This document shows, one piece after another, positions 8,705-15,694 of a stretch of DNA of 35,116 bases; within the stretch, counting starts at the first letter, position 1; every line of letters starts with the position of its first letter. Source of the DNA: an uncultured Clostridium sp. (GTDB taxonomy: Bacteria; Bacillota; Clostridia; Clostridiales; Clostridiaceae); NCBI RefSeq assembly GCF_937920395.1, contig NZ_CALEVF010000050.1, positions 1-35,116 of the forward strand, written 5' to 3'. The notes beneath the pieces are model-generated. The model saw only the letters and a program-made list of their open reading frames with translations. It was not told the origin of the DNA and ran no database searches. The translations under genes and the position numbers were made by a program.

Positions 8705-9142
8705 ATGAAAACTATAACAAACGAAATTAAAGCAAAAATACTATTTCAATATATAGGAGCTGACTGTGAGTATAAATGGGACAGAGAGCCTGATATTTTA
8801 TTGTTAGGAAAATTAACTCTTAAAATATTAGAAAGTATGTACTATGATGATAAAATAATAACTCATTGTTGCGTTAAATTAAAGCCACTATCACAAATAA
8901 GTGATGAAGATGCGATTGAAGTGGCTAAATATAGATATAAAGACCCTAAATATATGACTTTTTTGAATATCGGAAAAAGCATCATTAGAGATTATCTGAA
9001 TAGAGGATTAGCTGATAACAATGGCATGTTTTGTTTAGAATTATTTGAAATAGATTATTTACGCTCAAAAGGTTACGCCTTACCATACTTATATTATTCA
9101 ATAGATGATTTAGTAAAATTAGGAGTTTACAAACTTATATAA
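8705..9142 (+). CDS. Conserved phage hypothetical protein (145 aa)
   Basis: A 145-residue protein with phrases that recur in Bacteroidota phage and prophage proteins of unknown function: LKPLSQISDEDAIEVAK near residues 60-76 and YLRSKGYALPYLYYSIDDLV near the C-terminus. No catalytic residues are evident. The leader TTAAAATTAGAAAT before the ATG resembles that of the 87-residue gene at 34165, and both lie downstream of a TAACCCCCTAAAAA stretch. This suggests a shared control element. The family link is from recall, not a search. Confidence 0.7.
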   Translation: MKTITNEIKAKILFQYIGADCEYKWDREPDILLLGKLTLKILESMYYDDKIITHCCVKLKPLSQISDEDAIEVAKYRYKDPKYMTFLNIGKSIIRDYLNRGLADNNGMFCLELFEIDYLRSKGYALPYLYYSIDDLVKLGVYKLI

Positions 9143-9154
9143 AAAAATACAACA

Positions 9155-9319
9155 ATGAAAAGAAGTAAGCGCATAGAATTAACAGAAAATACGATTAAAT
9201 ATTTAGCTAAAAAAGCAATTGACGAAGGAACAAGTTTTAAACCTTATGTAGAATCTATTTTGGAAAGTTTAGCCAATACACGGTCTGGCAATCGCAAAAT
9301 CACTTCAAAAGAAAAATAG
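9155..9319 (+). CDS. Ribbon-helix-helix-like small protein
   Basis: ATG at 9155 opens a 54-residue frame. KRIELTENTIKYLAKKAIDE gives a short beta strand (RIELT) and a first helix, followed by GTSFKPYVESILESLA, the 'G.S.K.YVE.IL' second helix typical of Arc/MetJ-type RHH DNA-binding proteins. The tail is basic. It is the last gene of the plus-strand accessory block and runs convergently into the spanin-like gene, overlapping its end by 20 nt. It may regulate the block or the opposing genes. The RHH call is by pattern and is moderately sure. Confidence 0.6.
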   Translation: MKRSKRIELTENTIKYLAKKAIDEGTSFKPYVESILESLANTRSGNRKITSKEK

Positions 9320-9863
9320 CGCTCACCGTTGTTAATACAGCCCCAAATATAACAGCTATTTTAGTGCGCTTTTGTTTTTTGACTTCTTTTTTCAGAATGT
9401 CGTTAACTGATTTTTGCCAATTATCATGCTCTTGCACTTCGTTAATTATATCGGATTGTTTACGAATTATTGACTGATCCATTTGCATAATAGTTTTATC
9501 CGTAGCTATTGTAACACTATCCGATTGAATTACACTATCGCAACTATTAACGGTAGCATCATAGTACTTTAATACTTCGATAGTATCGCATATATGATGT
9601 GTAATTAACTCACGGTTACTTTGCTTTAACGCTAAATACTTCGCCTTATGTATTTGCCCTATCGAATCAAAGATGCGTGCATTGTCTTGTAATAGCTTAA
9701 CCTGTCCTTTAAGTAGTTTAACCGAATCTAAGTTAATAGTTATAATTTTAGTATCTGGTTCCTTAGGCATTATAGGCGCTTTGCTATCGCATTTATAGCA
9801 TAGCAAAATGAATATAATTAAACCCATTAAAAGGGTTATGTAGGGTCTTATTTTTTCGTACAT
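9300..9863 (-). CDS. Spanin-like lysis protein with two terminal membrane segments
   Basis: A 187-residue protein. An N-terminal membrane segment (ITLLMGLIIFILLCYKC, residues 9-25) is followed by about 130 periplasmic residues with strong coiled-coil character, and a C-terminal hydrophobic segment (IAVIFGAVLTTVSAIFLL). Coiled-coil proteins with an N-terminal anchor next to an endolysin are typical of Rz-like inner-membrane spanins. A second segment at the C-terminus makes it resemble a unimolecular or hairpin-type spanin. It sits at the distal end of the lysis module. The role is inferred from topology and context. Confidence 0.55.
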   Translation of the reverse strand: MYEKIRPYITLLMGLIIFILLCYKCDSKAPIMPKEPDTKIITINLDSVKLLKGQVKLLQDNARIFDSIGQIHKAKYLALKQSNRELITHHICDTIEVLKYYDATVNSCDSVIQSDSVTIATDKTIMQMDQSIIRKQSDIINEVQEHDNWQKSVNDILKKEVKKQKRTKIAVIFGAVLTTVSAIFLLK

Positions 9864-9934
9864 GGGTAAAATATAACGTTAATTGATATTAATAGATTTG
9901 CTCCAAATGCGTAGTAAATGTTTTTGTTTTTCAT
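9848..9934 (-). CDS. Possible 28-residue hydrophobic peptide overlapping the spanin-like gene
   Basis: ATG at 9934 opens MKNKNIYYAFGANLLISINV followed by IFYPCTKK and a stop. It is a short membrane-active or Cys-containing peptide overlapping the next gene's start by 16 nt in another frame. A TAACTTTG box (9939-9946) lies only 4 nt upstream, so the transcript may begin at or inside this frame. It is either leaderless or merely leader RNA. Confidence 0.3.
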   Translation of the reverse strand: MKNKNIYYAFGANLLISINVIFYPCTKK

Positions 9935-9938
9935 ACCA

Positions 9939-9946
9939 CAAAGTTA
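9939..9946 (-). promoter_or_regulatory. -7 promoter box (TAACTTTG) before the spanin-like gene
   Basis: The minus-strand TAACTTTG matches TAnnTTTG and lies immediately after the terminator hairpin of the upstream gene, a terminator-then-promoter arrangement also seen near 13980. Confidence 0.45.
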
Positions 9947-9953
9947 AATAAAA

Positions 9954-9982
9954 AAACCCAAACTATAAAATAATTTGGGTTT
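9954..9982 (-). terminator. Intrinsic terminator downstream of the 108-residue holin-like gene
   Basis: AAACCCAAA and TTTGGGTTT form a 9-bp stem with an 11-nt loop. On the minus strand the stem is followed by a run of T (9949-9956 in plus coordinates). The plus-strand side has only a weak T run. Confidence 0.7.
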
Positions 9983-10059
9983 AATTCAGAAGTTTAACCC
10001 CTGACTAAATTAAAAAAACTGTGGTATACTTCAAATATATTACTTATTTTCTAAATAAA

Positions 10060-10386
10060 CTATTTATTTTCAGTTACTTCAATTGTCGATGTTGGAGTTT
10101 CCTCTGTTATAACCGCCTTTGGCTTTTCGTTAAATATTTGTTTTGTTTGATAACCAGCATAAATCATTTGAGCGGTATATATTGCAACCGCTGCGATATA
10201 GTCCATTTTATCATGCTTTAATAGATAATGAATTGAAATATCCAATGCAATATTTGCATTTAAGAAAATCATAAAACGCTCTATTCTTTTAGAGCTAAAA
10301 AATGAAGGTTGGTCTGAAAAAGTTAATACGATTTGTAACAAAAACCATTTAACGTATTCCCATTTAGTTTTTAGTTTAGGCATCAT
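10060..10386 (-). CDS. Membrane protein of the lysis module (holin-like or accessory)
   Basis: A 108-residue protein with at least one likely membrane segment (MDYIAAVAIYTAQMIYAGY, about residues 61-79) and a weaker hydrophobic stretch (RFMIFLNANIALDISIHYLL). A charged C-terminal tail carries the TPTSTIEVTE stretch. The phrase SDQPSFFSSKRIERFMIFLN recalls small membrane proteins encoded next to lysis genes in Bacteroidota phages. It overlaps the endolysin candidate by 4 nt (ATGATG) and is followed by an intrinsic terminator. A role as holin or antiholin is inferred from position and topology only. Confidence 0.55.
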   Translation of the reverse strand: MMPKLKTKWEYVKWFLLQIVLTFSDQPSFFSSKRIERFMIFLNANIALDISIHYLLKHDKMDYIAAVAIYTAQMIYAGYQTKQIFNEKPKAVITEETPTSTIEVTENK

Positions 10387-10835
10387 AATGAATTTGCTAA
10401 AGGGGTTTTAATTTTTAATAAATATTCTCTGTATTTCTTTTGAGCCGTTGGATCATTTGAAGCCCAAGCTCCTGTATCACCTCCTTTAGCTTTTAACCTT
10501 TCGGCTACCGTAATCATAGAGGCATCCAAATTAGGAAACTTAATAAACTTTCTTTCGCCTCTCGACTTCATCATTAAGCTGTCATTTTCAAATTGCTTAT
10601 AAATTCCTATTGGCGCATATTCTGGGTGTTGTTTCCAAAACGAGGATAAAGAACTCCATCCGTAAGGCATAGTTTCAACTGTCGCTTCCATTCCTGGCGA
10701 AAAGCAAATTAAGAAATTACCACTTTTAAAATGCTTTGTTTCATTTCTAAAAAGTGATTCAACTTTAATAGCCATTTCTTTACCGTAAAGAATTGCTACT
10801 TTTTTTAATGATGCTAAAATTTCGATGTCTGTCAT
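10383..10835 (-). CDS. Peptidoglycan hydrolase (endolysin) candidate
   Basis: A 150-residue protein from ATG 10835 (MTDIEILASLKKV), which follows an A-rich leader. An upstream TTG at 10883 would add 16 residues and is less likely. Lysozyme-like features are VESLFRNETKHFKSGNF with a Glu placed like a catalytic acid (E..HF.S), then SPGMEATVETMPYGW, and near the C-terminus KAKGGDTGAWASNDPTAQ before KYREYL. This is a pattern I associate with Bacteroidota phage muramidase or glucosaminidase-type hydrolases. There is no signal peptide, so release would need a holin, and membrane proteins flank it. The enzyme class is not settled from sequence alone. Confidence 0.5.
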   Translation of the reverse strand: MTDIEILASLKKVAILYGKEMAIKVESLFRNETKHFKSGNFLICFSPGMEATVETMPYGWSSLSSFWKQHPEYAPIGIYKQFENDSLMMKSRGERKFIKFPNLDASMITVAERLKAKGGDTGAWASNDPTAQKKYREYLLKIKTPLANSL

Positions 10836-10883
10836 TGTTTTTAATTTTTTAAATAAGTAATTATGCCTACGTTCTGTTATCAA

Positions 10884-11318
10884 TTATAAGTGAAAAAATT
10901 TAGGTAAAACATGATCCATAATCCAAAACGTCAAACCGCCTATTACTGCTATTAACCAGTTACCTACTTTTTTAAAAAATTTATGAAACCGACCTTTAAT
11001 CTCCTCTTCTTTTTGAAGTATCGTTAAAGCCTCCCTAACCTCCCTGTTTATAATTTCCTGATTTTTTAAAATCTGAATTATACCTATCTGGTCGAATTGT
11101 TGGTTTCCTGTTACTTTTTCAACTAACTTTTGCACTAACTCGTCAAGTTTTTCTACAATAGGCTCCATCCTATTTTGCGAGCTTTGCATATTATTAATGC
11201 CTTGAGCCATGTTTCCAGTTAAGTGCTTCATCTCTCTGTATTGAGTAGATAAAACATTCATGTCTGATTTTACAGAAGCTAAATCATTACTAAGGTTTGT
11301 TACTTCCGCTGTTGACAT
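10884..11318 (-). CDS. Coiled-coil protein with C-terminal membrane anchor (lysis module)
   Basis: A 144-residue protein. Residues 1-110 are helical and heptad-rich (LSNDLASVKSDMNVLSTQYR, later KLDELVQKLVEKV), followed by a single hydrophobic segment (WLIAVIGGLTFWIMDHVLP) near the C-terminus. This layout resembles XhlA-type haemolysin/holin-associated proteins, which combine an amphipathic helix with a C-terminal anchor. It sits directly upstream of the endolysin candidate and overlaps the four-segment membrane protein by 29 nt. A holin-partner role is inferred. Confidence 0.58.
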   Translation of the reverse strand: MSTAEVTNLSNDLASVKSDMNVLSTQYREMKHLTGNMAQGINNMQSSQNRMEPIVEKLDELVQKLVEKVTGNQQFDQIGIIQILKNQEIINREVREALTILQKEEEIKGRFHKFFKKVGNWLIAVIGGLTFWIMDHVLPKFFHL

Positions 11319-11643
11319 ACTTATAAAGTGCTGTTATTATTGTTGCTAAAATCATTATACTATCTCCAATTAATTTAAAATCAGTTTCATTAAATATAAA
11401 TCTATCAATCACATCAGAAACACAAAAACCAATACCGATAGTAAGTATCATTTTACTAAATTTAGTTTGCTCTAATAAGCTACAAATAGAAAACAAAGCA
11501 ATTACTAAAGCATAAATATTATATCTAATAGCCGTACATCCATCATAATTTATAGAGTATGGCAATATGTAATTTGCAATATTATAATTTAAAGCAAATA
11601 ATAATACTGAAAATACTGATAATATATTTATTATTAATTTCAT
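11290..11643 (-). CDS. Holin-like membrane protein (about four segments)
   Basis: A 117-residue, strongly hydrophobic protein: IINILSVFSVLLFALNYNIA, then a central stretch (YNIYALVIALFSICSLL), then KMILTIGIGFCVSDVI and IGDSIMILATIITALYKYV. Short polytopic proteins next to a hydrolase are the usual phage holins. It overlaps both neighbours (29 nt downstream, 4 nt upstream), as in a compact lysis operon. No family-specific motif is recognised, so the holin call rests on topology and context. Confidence 0.6.
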   Translation of the reverse strand: MKLIINILSVFSVLLFALNYNIANYILPYSINYDGCTAIRYNIYALVIALFSICSLLEQTKFSKMILTIGIGFCVSDVIDRFIFNETDFKLIGDSIMILATIITALYKYVNSGSNKP

Positions 11644-11828
11644 GACTGCGGTCTTGGTGGTGGGTTTGGATTAATTGTATCAGTTTGTTTAATTACCATC
11701 TGATTTTTAACCTCAATTAATCTTCCATATTTTTTAAGTACTTCGTTAATTTCTGCAATACAAGCGTCGTCATCTTGTTTAATTTTTTCAGCAATTAATT
11801 GTTGCGCTTTTTCTAATTCGTTTTCCAT
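11640..11828 (-). CDS. Conserved small protein of the lysis module (62 aa)
   Basis: A 62-residue acidic protein: an N-terminal helix (ELEKAQQLIAEKIKQDDDAC), then CIAEINEVLKKYGRLIEV and a Pro-rich tail (NPNPPPRPQS). The 'C..EIN.VL.KYG' phrase recurs in small proteins beside tail-fibre or lysis genes in Bacteroidota phages. Function unknown. It ends with a 4-nt overlap with the holin-like gene. Confidence 0.6.
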   Translation of the reverse strand: MENELEKAQQLIAEKIKQDDDACIAEINEVLKKYGRLIEVKNQMVIKQTDTINPNPPPRPQS

Positions 11829-11830
11829 AT

Positions 11831-11965
11831 TTATATGTTTTTATGTAATATTTCTAAATCCTTAATAACTTCATCGGTTTCGCTATCAAAGCAAAAACCT
11901 TGAGAAACTTTCAATTGATTTATTATTTTATTTAATAATTCTAAACTTATTTGTACTTGTTCCAT
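11831..11965 (-). CDS. Hypothetical 44-residue protein
   Basis: ATG at 11965 opens MEQVQISLELLNKIINQLKV then a short acidic helix, with a stop at 11831, 2 nt before the next gene. It looks like a small two-helix protein and would head the lysis operon. The TATATTTG box lies only 4 nt upstream of its ATG, so translation would be nearly leaderless. Confidence 0.45.
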   Translation of the reverse strand: MEQVQISLELLNKIINQLKVSQGFCFDSETDEVIKDLEILHKNI

Positions 11966-11969
11966 GTTT

Positions 11970-11977
11970 CAAATATA
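11970..11977 (-). promoter_or_regulatory. -7 promoter box (TATATTTG) for the lysis operon
   Basis: The minus-strand TATATTTG sits in the 23-nt gap between the fibre gene and the first lysis-module gene. It would let lysis genes be transcribed independently of the virion genes. Confidence 0.5.
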
Positions 11978-11988
11978 ATATTTTTTTA

Positions 11989-13557
11989 TTATGCATTTGC
12001 TTTAATTTCAATCATTCCACATACTCCAGTAATATCGCCAGCTACGGCTCCAGTACCAACGGTTCCTGTAACTTTTAATATATTAGTATTGCTTAACGTT
12101 AATCCTGTAATTTTAGTTACTTTAGCGTAAGCATTAGTGGAAGCTCCAGTAGTATTAGCGGTTGCTACACACCTAACAGATGTTGACCCGTCTCTTATGA
12201 TTAATAAGTTTACACAAAAATCGGTTGCCACAGAAAGACTTAATGCGCCAGAGTCAAATATTAAAGTTCCTCCAAAGTAAGCTCTTAATTGTTTAGTTAA
12301 ACCTCCCGTACTCGTTAATTGTAAACCATATTCAGCATCTATCTTATCCCCATTCATAGCTAACGTATTAGCCAATGTAGTATAAGTGTATATATCTTGT
12401 TCCGTTGTAACATTAGTACTTGCAACGTCTGTAATGAAATCTTTAATAGTCCCGCCTAAACCATATCTAACTAGTGAGTTATTTGTTTTGTAATGATTAT
12501 TTTCGTACTCATATAAGCCACCTCTCGCTACGGCTTCGCGTTGTCCGTTTGTTATTTGTAATGGAGCTGTGTTTGCAGTTGCCGAACCAGCGGATATATG
12601 TAATATTGATGTTGGCGTGGAGGTGCCTCCTACAAATGTTTTTGTTGCATTTAATAAAGCATAATCAGAGTTAGTATTATTATCGTCACCATGTAACGTC
12701 AGCATCTCTTTATAACCTGCGAAATTATATGTAGAAACATTAAATTTCAATTCACTTGTATTATTTATAATTTTGTCGGCAATCCACGATGTCTTAATAG
12801 TAGTTGCGTGATACCATTCCATAGCTGGCGCAATTACATTAGCTCCACCAGAAGTAGTTACCATTTTTATGGCACCACCAAAGTAACTTGGATTTGATAC
12901 TACGTGAATAGCTTCGTTTGTAGTAGCTCCTTTTGCTAATGTGGGAACGTATAAGCCATATTGATTAGTTATTGTGCCGGTTCCAACTCCATCATAAAAA
13001 TAGAATCCATATCTATTAGTTAAAATTCCATTATTAACCGTTGGGGCATCAGCGCAAAAATATAAATTACCAGTTGTTCCAGTGTTGTTTAATTTTACTT
13101 GACTTTGATAAGATGCGTGATGATTATAGTTACCAGCTCCACCTGTTGGGTCGGTTAATATTCCATTATCAGTAAAAGCGTTATTAGCTAAATTTCCTGT
13201 AGTACTTTTAAAAACAGTAGCCTCAACGAATCCATGTGAATTGGTTATAATAGAATCTGGTATTGTACGAGCCGAAACTATATTAGGGTCAAAATCTGTA
13301 TTAAATGCGGTTGTTATAGCTACTCTGTTTGTAACAAACATCGGAATATCATTACGAGTATTACCAACTGTAAAAAATGAATTTAATCCACTTTCTGTGT
13401 ATAAAAAATTAATACTTGATTGAATGGTATTAGCCGTGCCATTCCCGAATGGTACTAGTCCATTCGTTGCTCCTACACTACCCAATATCGTTCCGCCTCC
13501 AGAAGAACCTGAATTTGATTTTTGAGAAATTATTTTCTTTGTAGTAAAAGTAGTCAT
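11989..13557 (-). CDS. Tail or head fibre-like protein (522 aa)
   Basis: A Gly/Asn/Thr-rich protein of low complexity. The centre contains TPTSILHISAGSATANTAPL near residues 315-335, a segment found widely in fibre and spike proteins of Bacteroidota phages. It is followed by QREAVARGGLYEYENNHYKT and a beta-rich C-terminal domain (about 370-522) that resembles a trimeric fibre tip. Receptor or glycan binding is the likely role. It follows the small 127-residue virion protein by 9 nt with no terminator, so the two are probably co-transcribed. Whether it is a head fibre or a tail fibre cannot be decided. Confidence 0.7.
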   Translation of the reverse strand: MTTFTTKKIISQKSNSGSSGGGTILGSVGATNGLVPFGNGTANTIQSSINFLYTESGLNSFFTVGNTRNDIPMFVTNRVAITTAFNTDFDPNIVSARTIPDSIITNSHGFVEATVFKSTTGNLANNAFTDNGILTDPTGGAGNYNHHASYQSQVKLNNTGTTGNLYFCADAPTVNNGILTNRYGFYFYDGVGTGTITNQYGLYVPTLAKGATTNEAIHVVSNPSYFGGAIKMVTTSGGANVIAPAMEWYHATTIKTSWIADKIINNTSELKFNVSTYNFAGYKEMLTLHGDDNNTNSDYALLNATKTFVGGTSTPTSILHISAGSATANTAPLQITNGQREAVARGGLYEYENNHYKTNNSLVRYGLGGTIKDFITDVASTNVTTEQDIYTYTTLANTLAMNGDKIDAEYGLQLTSTGGLTKQLRAYFGGTLIFDSGALSLSVATDFCVNLLIIRDGSTSVRCVATANTTGASTNAYAKVTKITGLTLSNTNILKVTGTVGTGAVAGDITGVCGMIEIKANA

Positions 13558-13566
13558 GTTTATTAA

Positions 13567-13950
13567 TTATTTACCGTAGTATTCTATAGATAATACTGCG
13601 AATGTAGCATCCGTAGATATAACCTTAAACGAAACAACGTTTGAGTTATTATTAATTTCAAATAAATCCCCATCTCCCATCCACATACCTACAGACGCAG
13701 TAGGAGTAGACCCATTGGCTTGAGTATATCTTATTAAATAAGTAGAATCGGTTGGTGTTCCAGATTTTCTAACCTTAATAATAACACCGCCAACATCTGC
13801 ACTATTTATACCAGTAAATGGCAAGGATTGAGCTGACGCAGATACAGTTAAATTTTCAGTTAATAAACAAACCTTATCAGATAGTTTACTATTTGTTTCC
13901 TTAATAGCATGTATAATTGCCATTGTTTCTTTATCGGGTCCTGATGCCAT
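13567..13950 (-). CDS. Small virion (decoration or fibre-base) protein candidate
   Basis: A 127-residue protein: a short N-terminal helix (ETMAIIHAIKETNSKL) and a compact all-beta domain with VSASAQSLPFTGINSADVGG, then YLIRYTQANGSTPTASVGMW and FKVISTDATFAVLSIEYYGK. This small beta-sandwich pattern ('..RYT..G..PTA..G..L.DGD') occurs in small proteins encoded next to fibre genes in phages, suggesting capsid decoration or a fibre adaptor. It has its own terminator/promoter gap upstream and is co-oriented with the fibre gene. The exact role is unknown. Confidence 0.55.
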   Translation of the reverse strand: MASGPDKETMAIIHAIKETNSKLSDKVCLLTENLTVSASAQSLPFTGINSADVGGVIIKVRKSGTPTDSTYLIRYTQANGSTPTASVGMWMGDGDLFEINNNSNVVSFKVISTDATFAVLSIEYYGK

Positions 13951-13970
13951 TTTATTATGTTTTTATAAAT

Positions 13971-13978
13971 CAAAAATA
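13971..13978 (-). promoter_or_regulatory. -7 promoter box (TATTTTTG)
   Basis: The minus-strand TATTTTTG matches TAnnTTTG, 20 nt upstream of the ATG at 13950 and directly after the terminator at 13988-14010. This gives the small virion and fibre genes a separate transcript. Confidence 0.5.
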
Positions 13979-13987
13979 AATAAAAAA

Positions 13988-14010
13988 AGGATAAGTTTTT
14001 AGCTTATCCT
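13988..14010 (-). terminator. Intrinsic terminator after the 531-residue virion gene
   Basis: AGGATAAG and CTTATCCT pair perfectly (8 bp, 7-nt loop). On the minus strand a T run follows (A run 13982-13988 in plus). Its loop and inner stem are identical to those of the terminator at 16541-16563. Confidence 0.85.
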
Positions 14011-14035
14011 CTCTTTAAAGTTAAATAAATATTTA

Positions 14036-15631
14036 TTATGCTTTCCAGCTTGCAGAAGCTAATGCTAATACCTCAGATACAGTTAATAAAGCAGCAGAAC
14101 CGCCAACATTAACTCCTCTAAAGAATGGCACAACTATCATTCCAGCAGGTAAAACTAATGGAGTTGTTCCTACTGAGTAAACAGGGTAAACAACATCATT
14201 TAATTTACAAGTAACTACACCTAATTTACTTACTAATACTTCCACAGAATAATTAGTAGCGTTAGCTAAAGTTACAGGAGTAGCTGTAGATACTACAGTT
14301 CCATTTAATGACCCTTGAGTAGAAGCAATTGTAGCTGCCGCTGCCGTTGAACCAATAGCTGCTAATCCGCTATAAGAAAAAGTTTGACTTACTGCCGTTT
14401 TAACGTGAAAACCAACTAACCAAGTGCAATTAGCCATTGTTGTAGCTGAAATACGAGCAAAAATAGAGAAATCAATCTTACCTACAGTAAACTCTTTTGG
14501 AGCTAATGTTGATAAAGACGGAGTATATTCTGCTCCAATAGCAGCAGTTAATGTTTGGTCTATGATTAAACCACCGTTGCTTGGAGTTGGAGCTAATACA
14601 GAATTTAAACCAATATTAGTATAAATCCACTTAGCGTCAGAAAGCAAAGAGTTAGCTACGCCAGAAGTTCCTACAGGAGCTACACCAGCAGGTCCTTGAA
14701 AAAACATAACGTTATCTAAAAAATCAATTTGAGCAGTAGGATTACTTAAATATTGATAAGCTAATCCTCTATGCATTGAACGTTCAAAGTTAATATAACC
14801 AGCTAAGTTAGCAGTAGATGCACCAGCGCCATTGTCTACATAAGCAGTTTGAGTTAATAACAAGTAAACATAAGAGTTACCATTAAATGCAGTTGGCAAA
14901 GCAACACGCTTCAAATAAGAAACTGAGAACATGTTGTATTTTTGGCCGCTTACAGCAGTTGCTCCTGTAGAATCTAATGGAGTATCTAATTCTCCAGAGA
15001 TTAAATTACCTGTCATAAAGTCTAAAACAGGAGCTGAGTTTAATAAATTTAAACCTGTTCCAAATTCATAAACAGCAGGAGTTGTTAATACATAGTTAGA
15101 AGCAGAGAATCCTGTTCCATCTGTATTTTGCATAGGACGCACTAAAGAAGCTCCTTTACGGTTAGTCATTCCTTGCTTGTTGTAAGGGAAATAACCAGCT
15201 TTATCAGTTACAGTAAATCCTGCACCACCCGTTAAACTTACAGCAGTAACAAAGTTAGACGCTAATTTGTTAATTTTAAGAATTAAAGCTGCGTAAATAG
15301 CTTCACGTTGTAAAGCAGCGGTAGCTCCTAAAGTTGTAATATCAGCAGGAGTTGTGTAAGAATACTTTTTCAAGTTTTCCATAAAGCCATGGTCTACTCT
15401 TGAATTGTCTCCAATTTCAATTGAATAAGGTGTACTTCCTACTGGAGTAAAAGCTGTCGCTCCTATTGTTACTACTTGCGCTACTTCAGCACGATAATTG
15501 ATTTGAGAGAAATTAATAATTCTCCCTTGATTGATTAGGTCAAGTCCTGCGATTAGCAATTCCTGGCCACTGTATTGCACGTCCGTACCTGCGGATGTAT
15601 TAAACAATACTGATTTGTTTTTCTGTGACAT
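14036..15631 (-). CDS. Virion structural protein, fibre- or shell-like (531 aa)
   Basis: A large Ala/Thr/Ser/Gly-rich protein. The N-terminal third has an ordered, non-repetitive sequence (YSGQELLIAGLDLINQGRII, then HGFMENLKKYSYTTPADITT). The C-terminal part (from about residue 370) is a beta-rich domain with FTVGKIDFSIFARIS and YSVEVLVSKLGVVTCKLNDV that resembles lectin-like jelly-roll folds. It lies among head and neck genes and has its own terminator; high expression is plausible. It may be an auxiliary head protein, head fibre or collar spike. It is not recognised as a named family. Confidence 0.6.
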   Translation of the reverse strand: MSQKNKSVLFNTSAGTDVQYSGQELLIAGLDLINQGRIINFSQINYRAEVAQVVTIGATAFTPVGSTPYSIEIGDNSRVDHGFMENLKKYSYTTPADITTLGATAALQREAIYAALILKINKLASNFVTAVSLTGGAGFTVTDKAGYFPYNKQGMTNRKGASLVRPMQNTDGTGFSASNYVLTTPAVYEFGTGLNLLNSAPVLDFMTGNLISGELDTPLDSTGATAVSGQKYNMFSVSYLKRVALPTAFNGNSYVYLLLTQTAYVDNGAGASTANLAGYINFERSMHRGLAYQYLSNPTAQIDFLDNVMFFQGPAGVAPVGTSGVANSLLSDAKWIYTNIGLNSVLAPTPSNGGLIIDQTLTAAIGAEYTPSLSTLAPKEFTVGKIDFSIFARISATTMANCTWLVGFHVKTAVSQTFSYSGLAAIGSTAAAATIASTQGSLNGTVVSTATPVTLANATNYSVEVLVSKLGVVTCKLNDVVYPVYSVGTTPLVLPAGMIVVPFFRGVNVGGSAALLTVSEVLALASASWKA

Positions 15632-15667
15632 TGGGTTTTTTGGTTTTTATTTGGTTTATAATGAGTG

Positions 15668-15675
15668 TAAATATA
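15668..15675 (-). promoter_or_regulatory. Possible -7 promoter box (TATATTTA)
   Basis: The minus-strand TATATTTA differs from TAnnTTTG at the last base. TTTG lies 15 nt further upstream and could serve as the -33 element. It lies between the 270-residue and 531-residue genes, 36 nt before the start. Confidence 0.35.
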
Positions 15676-15694
15676 AATACTATTTCAATACAAA

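Noticed and set aside
10836..10883. N-terminal extension of the endolysin candidate from TTG 10883
   Set aside because: The extension is basic and low-complexity, and ATG 10835 has the A-rich leader typical of this phage.
11989..15631. Diversity-generating retroelement acting on the fibre genes
   Set aside because: I saw no reverse transcriptase and no A-rich template copy of a fibre segment in the window. Elsewhere in the genome cannot be excluded.
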